From Liolophura sinensis (Eukaryota; Mollusca; Polyplacophora; Chitonida; Chitonidae), in the NCBI RefSeq assembly GCF_032854445.1, contig NC_088296.1, forward strand, positions 10,512,706 through 10,576,705: a stretch of DNA of 64,000 nucleotides. The letters are read 5' to 3'. Made by a program: the position numbers and the translations under genes. The notes under the pieces were generated by a model, which saw only the letters and a list, made by a program, of their open reading frames with translations, ran no database searches and was not told where the DNA came from. Positions 1 to 11,919 of this stretch are shown here, in pieces. The stretch's first letter is position 1. The number at the start of each line of letters is the position of its first letter.

Positions 1-796
1 TAAGACAAACGCCATTCTATCACACTTGTATTCGTTTGTATGTGGCTGTTCCAGGCTGGACATTAAGGAAGAAACCTCTTTCTTTAAACATGTGATATAA
101 CTAAAGACGTACAGCATAGAGATTAAAACCAGAGCAGGGACAACAGTGTTATAGGTGGTAAATGGTAACATGTGATCGGTGAAATTCGGCGTTTTTTTCA
201 GCTTACCTCTGTCAGGGTTTTATTCTAACTGTTCATGTAAATGCATAAATAGAAGCAATTTACACGCCCCCTGGCACCATGGCTTAAGTAGAACTAGGTA
301 AAAAAAATGCAGTGATGGTTATTGCAATATATTAAACGTCGACGGGGTAGAATTACCCAAAATGCTGTGTCGTCATCACGTACAATACAATACAAATAGA
401 ATACAAATACAAATACAATAACACTAAGACAATGCAAAGGGACCATGCCTCTGTGATGCATTGTCCATCAGCAGAATCCTCCTCTATGCAGGAATACAGT
501 ACAATAAAATTTAAGACGTACAGCATACAGAGACATCACACGATACTTTCGGTACCAGAACATGCGAACAACAACTTGAAGATGGCTTCACGTATCTCTG
601 ATTGGCTTTCAATGATACGACATGCGCTCAGAATGTTTCATGTTGTCCTGTGTAAACAAGCTCATTTGCAAGCAGTAAAACAATGAGACTTACCAATGTC
701 ATTTTGAACAGCGACGTGCGGATGTCTTTTAATGGGTCCATTACTGTCCGAATGACCGCAAGTGACTCCAAACTATATGATTGTGAACTATTCCTT
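1..796. repeat. 3' flank of gene A, duplicated at gene C
   Basis: Bases 1-800 align with 28930-29520: both open with CCATTCTATCACAC, CAGGCTGGA and CATGTGA, then a family B repeat, then GACATGCGCTCAG. No separate gene is seen. Short open frames here are not conserved. Confidence 0.75.
100..370 (+). mobile_element. Family B repeat
   Basis: A near full-length example: GACGTACAGCATAGAGA, AAACCAGAGCAG, GTTTTATTCTAACTGTTCAT, CACGCCCCCTGGCACCATGG and ATTAAACGTC in order. No coding capacity or terminal inverted repeat is evident. Confidence 0.75.
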
Positions 797-1470
797 TTAA
801 ACTTTCTGCACCTTAAGTTCGTCATACTCACTACCATCTTGCTTATGATTGCTTGTCAGCTGTACGTGACTGTCCCCATTTTGTCGGACAGCGCTGTCTG
901 CTTTGTCATATGCTGTGTCGTTTCTATGTGGACTTCCGTATCCGGCCTGCCCTGGGTTGAATATTTTCTGGACTTTCATCGTTTGGTTTTAAGCCATACA
1001 GTGTGTTATAATTGTCCGGGATGTTGGTGGTGGCATGGGAAGGTTTTACGTGAGGTTTGGACAAAACATTGTATGTGGATTCGCTCTGGAAAGTTTCTGA
1101 GGCCTGGCTTTTCTCGGTAGCCAGCTTTTTTGCGTCTGCAATCTTGTGATTGGAATCCTTGTATCTATGACCCTCACTAGGTTTCTGATGGTCGAAACTT
1201 CCTGCTAAGTTATACAAACTCTGTGGGTCATGATTCATCTCTGCCTGTGGCGGCAGGTCAACTTCCTCGTAGCGGACGTCAGTGTTGGACGGGAGCTGCG
1301 TACTGGAACCCAACACATCCGGTAGTGCTGGGTATGTAGAATTAATAACTCCGCGTTGTTGTTGTACAGATTGATCAGTGACATTTTCTTGAGCTATGAC
1401 GTTAGAACGTTTTGCCTGCCTTTCTAACCCTATATCTTCTTTAACTTCTCCACTCGAACAATTTCTTGCC
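797..1470 (-). pseudogene. Gene A exon 5, cytoplasmic tail with 1-nt insertion
   Basis: The tail begins ARNCSSGEVKED after acceptor TTGCAG. It keeps VRYEEV and STYNVL. It has lost the first ITIM-like tyrosine (IAQENV against IAYENI in C), NPTY (now NSTY) and TTYSAV (now KADSAV). Plus-strand text near 950 reads CTGCCCTGGGTTG where C has CTGCCCGGGCTG, an extra base that shifts the frame. The expected downstream frame is still open from about 979 to the stop at 797, which suggests a young lesion or a sequencing error. Confidence 0.8.
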
Positions 1471-1980
1471 CTGCAATTCAAAATGTATACATATTACTTT
1501 TGGTGAATATTCAATTTCTGAAGGAATATTTGTAAAAGGAAAACGCCAGCGTAAATTGATTTGTATAGGGTTAAAAAAAACTATTCTGATGACAATATAT
1601 TTACAATGTACTCTCGTCCTTACACTGACTATCTCAACAACAAATATGAAGACAAAACATTGAAACTATTACAAATGGATATATAACAGAGATATAGCAA
1701 TTTCAAAGTAAGCAAAACAACCAGGGAGAGAAAATCGAAAGCACCGCCATGCTATTGGTGAGCCTAGGCTTGCAAACTTTCAATTATAACCGGTCAGGTG
1801 GCAGTGTTTGTACAACCCCGCCCAGAAAACAATGTTCACTGTGACGCCACGTGGTTCTTGTTTTAATTTTGTAATTTAAAACCAAAGTTACAAATGATTT
1901 AACATCAAGTTTTTTTTTTTTGTTTTTTTTTTTACTTTACTAGCTTAATTATTGCCATTACGCATAATCCCTTATCTTAC

Positions 1981-2104
1981 CTGAAAATAACAACAACAGC
2001 TAGAACGACCACGGCCAGAAGAACCACTCCGCCTATACCTACTGCCAGACCGATCGTCAAGGCTGAGGAACTCACGACTGTAGATGCAGCTGGGGCTGTA
2101 ATGA
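1981..2104 (-). CDS. Gene A exon 4, stalk and transmembrane helix
   Basis: A 124-nt exon entering in phase 1 and leaving in phase 2. A short Ala/Ser/Thr stalk precedes a membrane helix of about 26 residues beginning [14 protein letters not shown] and ending VVVIFR. The core helix is nearly identical in A, B and C. The acceptor is CGTTCCAG and the donor GTAAGATA. Confidence 0.85.
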
Positions 2105-2292
2105 CTGGAACGTAGTAAACAACAACATGATGATGGGGTGAGGACAATAGCATTCGAAACCTGATTGGCATCCACATACTATTCTTATCTTATATATTTC
2201 ATTAGGGTACTCAGGGCTATTTTAATATTTTGTATGAACCGACGACAGATTTATGCATGGGAGGAATCATTCACAGATCAGACAAAATCCCC

Positions 2293-2510
2293 TCACATCA
2301 TAGATTATAGCTTACAATCCCTACGTGCCTCATAGATTATAGCTCACAATCCCTACGTGCCTCAGATTATAGCTTACAATCCCTTCGTGCCTCACAGATT
2401 ACAGCTTACAATCCCTTCGTGCCTCACAGATTACAGCTTACAATCCCTTCATGCCTCACAGATTATAGCTTTCAGTGACTCACAGATTACAGCTTACAAT
2501 CCCTTCGAGC
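2293..2510. repeat. 31-32 bp tandem repeat, about 6 units
   Basis: The unit is CAGATTATAGCTTACAATCC followed by CTTCGTGCCTCA. It lies in the gene A intron between EGF2 and the membrane exon, with the last units truncated. Confidence 0.9.
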
Positions 2511-2795
2511 TAGGAAGAGTGCATTGTGTCTTATAGATAAGATCGTGATACAGGTTCTTTAAAAAATTAGTTTTTAGAGCGAATTATGTGTAAACATCTC
2601 CTTATCCTGCACATATTGTGAGATATCTTATGTCCTTCTGTTGTACAATACAAACGGCAAATGTAATCCAGTATACGACTATTAACTCTAGAAGGTCTAC
2701 CACGTGGAACCGGCCCCGATATCACAGTTGGTAAAGCCTCCGCGTCGGGAGCGGTAGATCCAGGCAAAAACTGGGGGGCCCGTATCAGTATAATA

Positions 2796-2960
2796 TAATT
2801 AAAGACGTACAGCACAGAAAGTAAGACCAGAGCAGCGGCAACAGTGTGATAGCTGGCAACTGGTCCAAAACCAATGAAATAGGGCATCTTGTCAATTTGC
2901 CTCGGTCAGAGTTTCATTCTAACTGTTCATGTACATGCGTAAACAGTCTAAGCGCAATGA
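2796..2960 (+). mobile_element. Family B repeat, 5' half
   Basis: Starts TTAAAGACGTACAGCACAG and fades after the TGTTCATGTACATGC block. Confidence 0.7.
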
Positions 2961-3227
2961 CTGGGATAGTTCGGCTTACTTCCTTGGTTCAATCCATAAG
3001 GTCGAACGTATTTGACAACTTCCGTTTGCCACACCACAATATCTCATTCTCGGTACAGTGTTTATTTATTTACTTGATTGTATTTTAACGCTATGCGCAG
3101 AAAGTTTTGATACATACAACCACGGTCTGTTTCCTTTGCAGAGGCCACCAGAATGCCTGTGCTAAACAACCGCAGTTACTGATTAACTTTCCCATGTATG
3201 ACGTAGAGCTGTGTATATCAAACTGGT

Positions 3228-3352
3228 GGAATCTATTTATTTATTTAACTGGTGTTTTACGCCGTGCCCAAGAATATATAACTTGTACAAAGGCGGCCAA
3301 CACTATGCTGAGAGGAAAACCACGACCATTCGTATATTGCTGACAGACCTTT
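3228..3352 (-). mobile_element. tRNA-SINE, tail half
   Basis: Reverse orientation, TTTATTTATTTAACTGGTGTTTTAC through GGCGGCCAACACTATGCTG. The head is missing. Confidence 0.7.
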
Positions 3353-3439
3353 ATTCTCAAGTCGCTCATCATATTGCTTTCGTAAGTACGTAAGTTCAGC
3401 TTGAACATTTGGTTATGACCTGCTCCTTGTTGAATAATA

Positions 3440-3700
3440 ATGACGGCCCCTGCATCAGCATTATGAAGGCCCCTGCATTAGAATGATAAAGGTCTGAATA
3501 TCAAGATGCAAAGATCCCAGTATAAGAATAAATATCCCAGCATAAGGATGATAAAGATGCCAGTATCAGGATAAAGATCCCTACATCAGGATGAAAAATA
3601 TCCCAGCATCCGGCTGTAAAGATATTAGCATCAAGATCCCATTATAAGGATAAAGACATCCGCATCAGGTTGATAAAGGCCCCAGTCTAAGGATGAAAAG
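3440..3700. repeat. Degenerate short tandem repeats
   Basis: Variants of ATCCCAGTATAAGGATGATAA recur every 20-27 bp. In gene A intron 3. Confidence 0.7.
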
Positions 3701-5054
3701 GCAGGCATGTTAATACAAGGCCAGATTAAACAGTTAGACTTTCCTCCATATAGTCATTGCCATGTTTGCTGATCATTTTGGTTCTAGAAAGGGAACCAGC
3801 AAAGTACCAAAGATAGAAGAAAAAAACCTACAGAACAGGTATCTCACAATATATGAAGTCATACATTGTTGATTAAATCTTCAGATTTGATTATTGAATT
3901 AATTATTGTCTTTACATTTTGTCTAGTTTCTGTTTGCAAAGAGATATTAGGATTCAACTCTTAGTTATAAAACCGTTCATTGCCTAGATGTTTCACTGAA
4001 GCAGACGAGTAATGGGCCAGGTGTCAAAACGCAAAATTCATAGAAATGAACGTGTACGTCTTTACAGGTCCATGGACTCACCATAAACAGTGTCCTTCCA
4101 TTGTGCTTGGAAGTATCCTGGGTTGTCCTCCTAAACCTGTCTGTACCAAATCAACAACTGGCACACCAGACAAAAATCAGACAACGTAAGAGTATGAATC
4201 ATTCCTTGTACATATCTTATTTTATCAACTCTTGGTTTTATTGAATATGTGACGCCGGTTATGGATGGAAGAAAGCGGATTGCCCGGTTTGTCACGTGCT
4301 TGACAATCTTGACTTAAAGCCACAATCTGGGCTCGCTTACCCCAAGGATCATACAACACCTACGATTAATTCTAGAATTCACTTTACAATCGATTGTAAA
4401 AATAAGTTACACTGCTTGCATCCAGGAGATTGTAAGACCATGGTAACTTTTCGGGTTATAATTTTTCGGAGTTTCGGTACCGATTGTAGGCCAAACTTGT
4501 CTTGTAGACAAAACAGGCCTGTGTACCACTGAATAACTTATTCTTGTGTTCATTTTCAAAAGTTATACATCATACTTATTCAGCAGATAACATCTAATGT
4601 GAACATCCGAAAAAATGCTCTGGTAGCATTTTTCTGACAATTAAACAGCACATGTTTGTAAATCGAGTATAGATGTTAGGCAAATATCTGCAGTTAAAGG
4701 CAAAGACCACAGTAAATTAAAGTATATATCACATAAAAGACCATTAACACTGTCCAAGAAACACGTTCGATTTAATTGGGCTTTTTTCCCCTTTAAATAG
4801 TTCGCTTCAATATTCATTGGGCTAGTGTATTAAATCTGTGCGCGTATGCATTAATGAAAATAGCAGTCTATATGTGTTAGGTGGCAAACACCTGATACGA
4901 AACAACTGGCCCCAGTAGTCAGAAAAGGTAACCGTACGATCCAAAGTTTGACAGGTGTTTTACTTGATGAAAGGTTCTTGCGTATTGTGCCAAATAAACA
5001 ATCAAAGAAAAATAAATCATTAGCACAGGATATGTGATGTGTCGAAATACTCAC

Positions 5055-5186
5055 CGAGACATTGCCCTGTAGATGACCGTCTTGCGCCGATGGAACAATC
5101 ACACGCTTTTACCCGTGTATTATTAACACGCCTCACGCTGCATGTGGTGTTGGCAAGACAATTGTGCCCATCAGACCCACAGTTTC
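5055..5186 (-). CDS. Gene A exon 3, EGF-like domain 2
   Basis: A 132-nt exon, phase 1 to 1, with six cysteines and the end signature C-D-C-S-x-G-x-R. That signature is shared with the EGF2 exons of B (CDCSAGSER) and C (CLCSAGAQR). The acceptor is GATGAACAG and the donor GTGAGTAT. Confidence 0.85.
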
Positions 5187-5431
5187 CTGTTCATCAACAA
5201 GAGAGTAAACTGCACTTCCCCGCTGTGATGGCCCAAAGCTATAGCATTTATTAAACAACGTTAACCGGCCGTATTTCACTTATTGTTTTGCAGTTACATT
5301 GTTCAGGCTACTCACTGATCTGTGAGGTAGATCCCACCTTTATAGTCATGATGCACTGAAACTTTAACAAAATGTATCACTTTGTAAAATAGTGCCATAA
5401 TAGCACTAACCTTATTGTAACAATAACTTAC

Positions 5432-5563
5432 GCAAACAAAACTTGTCAGGGATTCCTTGTTGTGTGAATGGACCATACCATCCGTCCTGACACTCACAGT
5501 GCTTTCCCTCCACACATGACGTCCTATATCCGCATTTCTCTTCACACATATCCGCTGTAACGC
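5432..5563 (-). CDS. Gene A exon 2, EGF-like domain 1
   Basis: A 132-nt exon, phase 1 to 1, with six cysteines in EGF spacing (C-x3-C-x5-C-x5-C-x-C-x15-C). The acceptor is CCCAACAG and the donor GTAAGTTA. It corresponds in position to 21174-21305 in gene B and 38573-38704 in gene C. Confidence 0.85.
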
Positions 5564-5599
5564 CTGTTGGGAATGAAGATTAAAAAATCTCTGGTATAC

Positions 5600-6570
5600 C
5601 ACTTAAAACAGCTTCGAATTACCACTAGGCAAATTATTTTAAGCGAACATGAAGTCAGCCTCTAAATTTGCAATACTTCTCAACGTTTCCCAAAGATGTT
5701 CTAAAAGTGTTTAAATTCTACGAAATTATAAGGGAAATACGAAATGATCCCCTCTATCTAGCCAGTCCTTTGGTTACTCCATGTTTTTACCATGTTATCT
5801 AGCTAGCGTGTCGTCACACCAGTTAGGAGCTTTCCTGTAGCATTGTTACTTAAGTCAGTGGCGTTTCCCAAATTCAGTGTACCTGGTCAAGCATGAAACT
5901 TTTCAGAGAAAATTAAAATAAGCGGCAGATACCCATTCAAAAGTTTTAGCGCTTTCTTTCCCATATTCACGAACTATATTTGAGTTTAAAAGTGCACCAT
6001 TGGGGTAGACATTTTCGTAATAAATTTGGCTTCGCGGAGGAAATTTTATGCAAGAAAACCTTCTCATTCTCACGCAATGTGTGTAAGTGTTGTTGCCAGC
6101 TCGCCCAGACAACTTACTGCAGACGACTGTTCAACATATAAGTAGTGGGACATAGGGAGGTAGCTCTTCCACAAAACTCTATGACTGTTCATTTAAAAAA
6201 AGCTTTTATGTGAAGAGAAACATAACAAATACATAACATTGAAATAATAAGGCTGTGGTCGTCAATGTTGTTTTCGATTTTTCCTTAAAGAGAAAAACAC
6301 ACATTAAAATAAGGGACCACCTCTAGCTGTATATTGTCTGCGTTATGATATTATCAATGGTGATATAACATAAGTTTAATCAATATATTTGCAACAGAAT
6401 ATGGTATCGTCAGCCAACAAATAAGATCGGCCTGCACTCTGATCTTAATTTTTTAAAAATTTTTTAATACATTCCTAAGTATTGTCAGAATTGATATTAA
6501 ATGCATGCGGTGTGATATAAACAGCAAACGTACATTCAAATAAAAAGACACACCTCACAGCTTTATTAGA
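5600..6570. other. Gene A intron 1, no feature seen
   Basis: AT-rich sequence. Short open frames (for example 5903-6112 minus) have no domain or splice support. Confidence 0.5.
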
Positions 6571-6649
6571 ACATTGGTACGTTAAGATGATATACACAAT
6601 GGGATAAAAAATAGTTCTCTTAGATAGATAAAAATAATCTTAAATATAC

Positions 6650-6795
6650 ACCGTGGACGAAGCCAACATGAGCTGGACTTGAACTCACGGCGAGCGCATT
6701 GGTGAGAGACTTGTGGGTCATTGCGGGGCGCTGGCGTGCTTACCCCCTCGGCCACGGAAGCCCAGTAATCGCAAGGCCAATTAGCAAATAAAAGT
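6650..6795 (-). mobile_element. tRNA-SINE head with unusual flank
   Basis: It contains GACTTGAACTCAC (B-box-like) and CTCGGCCACGG (A-box side) and continues into CAGTAATCGCAAGGC, a flank shared with the copy at 7500. Confidence 0.7.
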
Positions 6796-6879
6796 TCAAC
6801 AATACAACATGTTCTCAAAAACGCTTTTCTGCTGAAAATGCTATTTGCAAAGGAGTTTTCACTCTCTTTTTCTGATTTT

Positions 6880-7420
6880 GGCATCATTTTTGATGTTTTT
6901 TTCTCGTTTCGTGTTTAACAGTCAAATGGCCACAGAAGGTCACACTAACAATCAAAAGCTGGTAAGTGTTTTGACGTCACAAAATATCGCGTGACGGTTT
7001 CAGTGCTAGTGATTTGCCATATCTAAAAGAGTTTCCACAAATTGGCAACTTCGAGGGAACTGTCCTTCCGTGAATTTTTCGCAATTTTGAATTCCACCTC
7101 CTCAAAATATGCTTTTTTATTCTCAAATTTTCTCGAGGAAAAACACTAGTTATCTATTAAAAGACGGGGAAATTAAATCCCCTGTGAAAATGATCACACG
7201 GGCATATTTTAGTGAATGAATTCTCTCTTTTTTCCAGGTCATAAAAAGATGATAAACTAAATTCCACACTAACACTTAATTTTCCCCTACTTGGTAGCCA
7301 ATGAGAAGCCTTTATTTCTCCCCACGCTTTGCAGAATAACTTTTATTCTCTTTTTTCAATGGCTAAATAAACAGAATTCGAAAACTTTCCGTTCCGCGGT
7401 CCCGTACTAAAATCTATTGA
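6880..7420. other. Gene A intron 1, no feature seen
   Basis: Nothing beyond ordinary AT-rich DNA between two SINE heads. Confidence 0.5.
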
Positions 7421-7499
7421 ACGGTGTGAAATTTATTTTGATGTCCCGTGAGATTACTTCATTTCGTCATTGCTCTGGCTTGAGTTGTCCTGATGTATC

Positions 7500-7730
7500 C
7501 TCTTACTTATTTATTTATTTGGAGGAAACCGAGGGAGATCTGCGGAAAAAGGGAGTTGGCGGGGGCGTAGGGCGTGGACGAAGCCAACATGAGCTGGACA
7601 CTTGAACTCACGGCGAGCGCATTGGTGAGAGACTTGTGGGTCATTGTGGGGCGCTGACGTGCTTACCCCCTCGGCCACGGAAACCCAGTAATCACAAGGC
7701 AAATTAGCAAATAAAAGTTCAACAATACAA
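7500..7730 (-). mobile_element. tRNA-SINE, body deleted
   Basis: Tail and head are fused with a GC-rich patch (GGCGGGGGCGTAGGGCG) between them. The flank CAGTAATCACAAGGC matches 6765-6795. Confidence 0.7.
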
Positions 7731-8159
7731 AATCGAGCATATGACGGAATCATGCAAAGGGAATAGTCAACAATTTTCAATGAAGTTGGACTGACGCAAG
7801 TAATGCTATATGCACATGAATTAAATCAGCATTCAAATCGTGTACCATGTTAGAAGATGTCAATACTGAAAAGATTTGTCTGAGTTGCGCTTTGATGGCA
7901 ATGTTTCATATATCCAATATGTGATCTTATTCAACACGGTGAATAAAAGTCCCTAGCCCGGGTTAAGGTGAATTATGGAGACAGTTATCAAGCAGAGTGC
8001 CAGAGATTCTCAACACCCTTATATATACTTATATACTATATTTACTTCCATGTACCAGAAAACTGTAGAGTATAAAAAATTTATGTAATAAAAAAAAAAA
8101 GATTGATGAAAACGCCACAATGGGAAATTTATAGAGCAGGTGCTAGTTAAGTGATAAAA

Positions 8160-8355
8160 GGGTCCAGTTGGTCTAGCAAGTCACACCGCAGTTGATTTAT
8201 GGTGGGAGGAAACCCACGATCATCTGCAGATTGCTGGTAGACCTTTTCACTTAAGCATCGGCTGGACTTGAACTCACAGCGACGGCATTGGTGAGAGGCT
8301 CCCGTGTCATTGCTCCGCGTTAGCGTGCTAACCAACTGTGCCACGGAGGCCCCTG
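8160..8355 (-). mobile_element. tRNA-SINE lacking its tail
   Basis: It runs from ATGGTGGGAGGAAACCCACG to GTGCCACGGAGGCCCC. A/B-box-like parts are intact. Confidence 0.75.
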
Positions 8356-8444
8356 CCGCAGTTGACCGATCAACGAGCGCTAATGAAAACATCGTGAGGA
8401 GATGCGAAACTTAAGCGGTGGAGGCAACGTTACAGTTAAGAGGA

Positions 8445-8590
8445 CTACAGCATGGTGATTAAAACCAGTTTTCTTCTGCTATGTTTTATTATAACTGTTC
8501 ATGGTTATGCTTAAATATTACCAACTTTCATGCCCCATCCGAGCACCGTGGCGTTATGTAAAAAAATATGGTGTTTATGGCAATTCATAA
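8445..8590 (+). mobile_element. Family B repeat, internally deleted
   Basis: GACTACAGCATGGTGATTAAAACCAG joins directly to TTTTATTATAACTGTTCATG. Confidence 0.6.
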
Positions 8591-8939
8591 AACCTCACCG
8601 GCCTTCATTTACTCTACTGCTGCATTGTCGTAATATTTAGTCAATAATCTCATGAAAACAATGCCCATGGATCAGGCTTGTGGAGTGTTGGTATTGCGCT
8701 AGAATCCTGATAGACTAAAATACAACTTCAGCGGGCGGAAAAGTTTCTGGAGCTTCTTGATAATAAAACTAACAATGTTGCGATCGTGACATGATCTGGT
8801 CGTTTCAAAGTCTCTTGGGTAGTATTACCTTGATGACATTTGTTGCATCGCTCGCCGATGTTACCAGCATCGAGGAGTAATAATACTGCAATGAGGCGAT
8901 GAAGGTCTAATCCGGCTTCCATTAACAGCTAGATACAAT

Positions 8940-9920
8940 ACAGCATTACAACGCCCACTTTTCGGAATTAATCACCTTAGGCATGTAGTTGTCATTGCAT
9001 GGGTGTATTCATCCCACTGACAAGTTACATGTGCACTCACACATTATGTAGAGCCATGGCCCAAAAATGATCAATTTCAAGTATCTAGCATACATGTAAG
9101 TGTGATCTGTTGGAATACCGCCCTTTTGAAAATGAGACTCTCCCCAATCAGCTGTCTGTTTCTTCATCAGGACATAGTACGCTGTTCCTGCGACACCTCA
9201 AGTAGTTTCTGCTGTAGTATCTGGCCAAGTGTTTCATGCACCTCCGTGGGCAGCTGCAATTTTTTTTTATGTTTTCAATGTCTTCGCACACAAGTAAACA
9301 GCTACACATGGCTCACACATACTAGTTAAGTACCTTTTGATCTTTCTTCTTGCTTTCCCTCTTTTGAGCTTGTCTCTCATCAAGGCTTCAGTGAACTTTG
9401 CCTGGTTTGCCGGGTTGCCTTGTCCACCCCCTTCCCCTCCACCAGGCCCCCTCCCCCTGGGAAACTTAACAGATGTCTCATATATGTACCGGCGATTTTT
9501 ATGTCCATTCCTCATGCCCACCCAGGAACACCTAGTGTGGAACCTTATTACGGATGTAATTTCTCACTGATTATTTTTGAGGATTGTGTTATAAAGAACA
9601 GTTCATTCCCTGTTTTTTGAGCCTCTTCAAAATGTCCTGGGAAGGTTACCTTGCTGACTGTCTGAATGACCGACGTGCCTGTACTGTGTGGCTTTCTCTT
9701 TGTAAGTGGCAAATTAATATTTCTCCCCCCTATTTATCTCTTGTAGATGCCAATGCCACACTTTGGTGTTTGTTATGTGGAAAGTCTTAATTCAGTTTGA
9801 GACAACAACACAGGTGGTGGCATTCTTTTGCACTTTGGGCCGAGGTAAGGCAGCCAACCAATGGCAGCCACGTGGGAGGCGGGTAAAGGGGCGGGGGAGT
9901 GGGTGTTCTTTTAAAGGGTT
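8940..9920 (-). other. Candidate small nested gene in gene A intron 1
   Basis: A possible exon at 9334-9456 (acceptor GTTTCCCAG, donor GTACTTAA) encodes a Gly-rich linker followed by a basic helix (FTEALMRDKLKRGKARRKIK). A possible terminal exon at 9167-9253 (acceptor ATTGCAG) reads LPTEVHETLGQILQQKLLEV before a stop, although the phases as written would select another frame that also stays open (CPRRCMKHLARYY). Upstream at about 9850-9915 are ATTGG, CACGTG, CCCGCCCC and TTTAAA elements, which look promoter-like. Product not recognised. It may be a transposon relic instead. Confidence 0.3.
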
Positions 9921-10880
9921 TTATCATATGAATCAGTATGTAAAAGGGATATTATTCTTTTCTTAAGCCCTATCCATGTAAACAGTGCCTATGAGCATTT
10001 CTATATCAAATTGGATACGTGTTTACTTTGATGTTGATCAAAATGCACTTTTCTGGAATTTTGAAAGTCCGCTTTGATATTTCCCTGTATCGCTGTTAGT
10101 CAAATATTCACAAAATTTTTTGTCAAATAAATTACCTATCTTTTGATATATACTTTGACACTTTTGGCCCTTAACTTTTTTAGCACTGCTGTAAAGGAGG
10201 AAATCTTTTAAAAAATCCATTATTTTCTAAATGTTTGTTACTGGAAAATGCTAAATACTTGATCATTGGAATTTTTTTCATTTTTGTTGCCGATAAACCT
10301 CCAATTTTTCCAAAGCATTTGACCTGGTTGAAATATTTTGAATGATATGTGCGAATGATATTTGAACTTCGTGCTTGATAGTTATCAGAAGCGGACAAAC
10401 AGACACATTTCCAAGATAACGGTACCCCAAGTTACATCCCTCCTTCTCAAAAGTTTTTGCATGTATCAAGCCCTAACGTTGTGTGTGAGATTGAGAGGTG
10501 TTAGGAAGTATGTGATGCAAAAATTATTGATTTTGATAAAATCAATGTGTGATAGTATACAGTACCCCATTACAAATTCTGCTTTCCGGGAGAGAATGTA
10601 ATTTTGTGTATTGTAGGGTGTAAAGTCTTTTTTCACTGCCAGCTTGCCATTTTTGATGTACAGGTGCATGCTTGGAATCAAAATGATGGAAATTGTCTAA
10701 ACATTGAGCACGTACGAGTTTTAATGATGAAAGTGTGAAATTCTTGGCAAGAGGACACAAGGAGGCGGGTGGTGATGAGGCTGCGAGTGACATCCCATTG
10801 GCGTTGCTAGCCACCATCCCAGATGCCGGCATAGAAAGATCCAGGTTTTGACTTTCATGTCAAGATTTTAATGGCTTCTT
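9920..10880. other. Unassigned single-copy-looking stretch
   Basis: No SINE or family B sequence is visible here. Short frames on both strands (for example 10542-10832 minus, rich in Ala and Ser) have no recognisable domains. It may belong with the nested candidate gene or a DNA transposon. Confidence 0.3.
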
Positions 10881-11064
10881 GCTCACAGGCTGGGGCAGGT
10901 ATGCACCAAAGCTTATTGACGACGGAATGTTTGGGACTGAGCTACAGCCCTAAACGTTAACATTGTGACTTGAATATTCTTCGAAATTATTGAACTTTCA
11001 AGTGAAAAAGTCTTATGAGCAAAGCTTGCATCTAACCTGTGGGCTAAATCTCGCTGTTAAGCGG

Positions 11065-11284
11065 AAGGGACTTTCACCAATGCTGTCGCTGTGAGTTCAA
11101 GTCCTGTTCGTGCTGGCTTCTTCTCCTCCTGTAAATGGGAAGGTCTTCCCGCAACCTGCTGATGGTCGTGGGTTTCCCCGGGTCGTGGGTTTCCCCGGCT
11201 CCCACCATAGTGCACTATACTGGCCGCTGTCGTTTAAGTGAAATATTCTTGAGAACGGCGTAATCGCCAAATAAATAAATAAAC
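11065..11284 (+). mobile_element. tRNA-SINE, near full length
   Basis: GTGAGTTCAAGTCC to the AAATAAATAAATAAA tail, with an internal duplication of GTCGTGGGTTTCCCCG. Confidence 0.8.
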
Positions 11285-11287
11285 CTA

Positions 11288-11465
11288 AATACGAGGCATG
11301 CGAGGTACGGGTTCAACCCCAGCCTTGGACAGAGAGTCACACTCTCACTGTTCATAGGTCCGGCCATGCATGGTGAAAATGAACAGTCGTTGTGCTGGTG
11401 TTTGTCTTCAACCAATATGTCGTGCCAGTTTGTACGTTGCACGTGGAAAAGCTTGTCAGTAACAG
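11288..11465 (+). mobile_element. SINE-like family D, copy 1
   Basis: GGTACGGGTTCAACCCC (B-box-like), then GTGTTTGTCTTCAACCA and GCACGTGGAAAAGC. Similar to 46985-47210. Confidence 0.6.
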
Positions 11466-11919
11466 TAATAACGTCTCTGTTGAACTTTAGCCTGCTACAG
11501 TGTTATTATGAACAAAAACTCAGATAACATTGCTGTGTATTGAATATGCTTCGAAAGTTGTGCTTTCAAGTGAAAAAGCTATAAAATTAAACCTTGCGTG
11601 CAACCCTTGGGCAAAATCTCGTTGCTGAGCGGAAGAGAATAGTTTTAGCCTGCGTCATAAAGTAAGTGGAGATAGATACACCATACCTCTAGTCTAATTC
11701 GAACATTAGCTCAGGTGAACTAAGGAATGAGTCTGATGGACATACCGAACAATTATATAGTATATAGCAACGGTAACAATGACTAATGACGTCTGATAAA
11801 TTGTAAGTAACATCACCACATTTTACCTTTATATATTTTGTTCTAGGGACTTATAATTTGTTACTGTTTAAGCCTTATCATTTAGAACAGATTTGTCATT
11901 GGGATAAATAGACTTCAGA

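Noticed and set aside
432-1120. Plus-strand open frames opposite the gene A tail
   Set aside because: They are antisense shadows of the tail exon and its 3' flank, and not kept in the gene C counterpart beyond the exon similarity.
1972-2175. Second frame over the membrane exon (Ser/Cys/Arg-rich)
   Set aside because: It is a shadow of the real frame, which is supported by conserved protein and splice sites in three paralogues.
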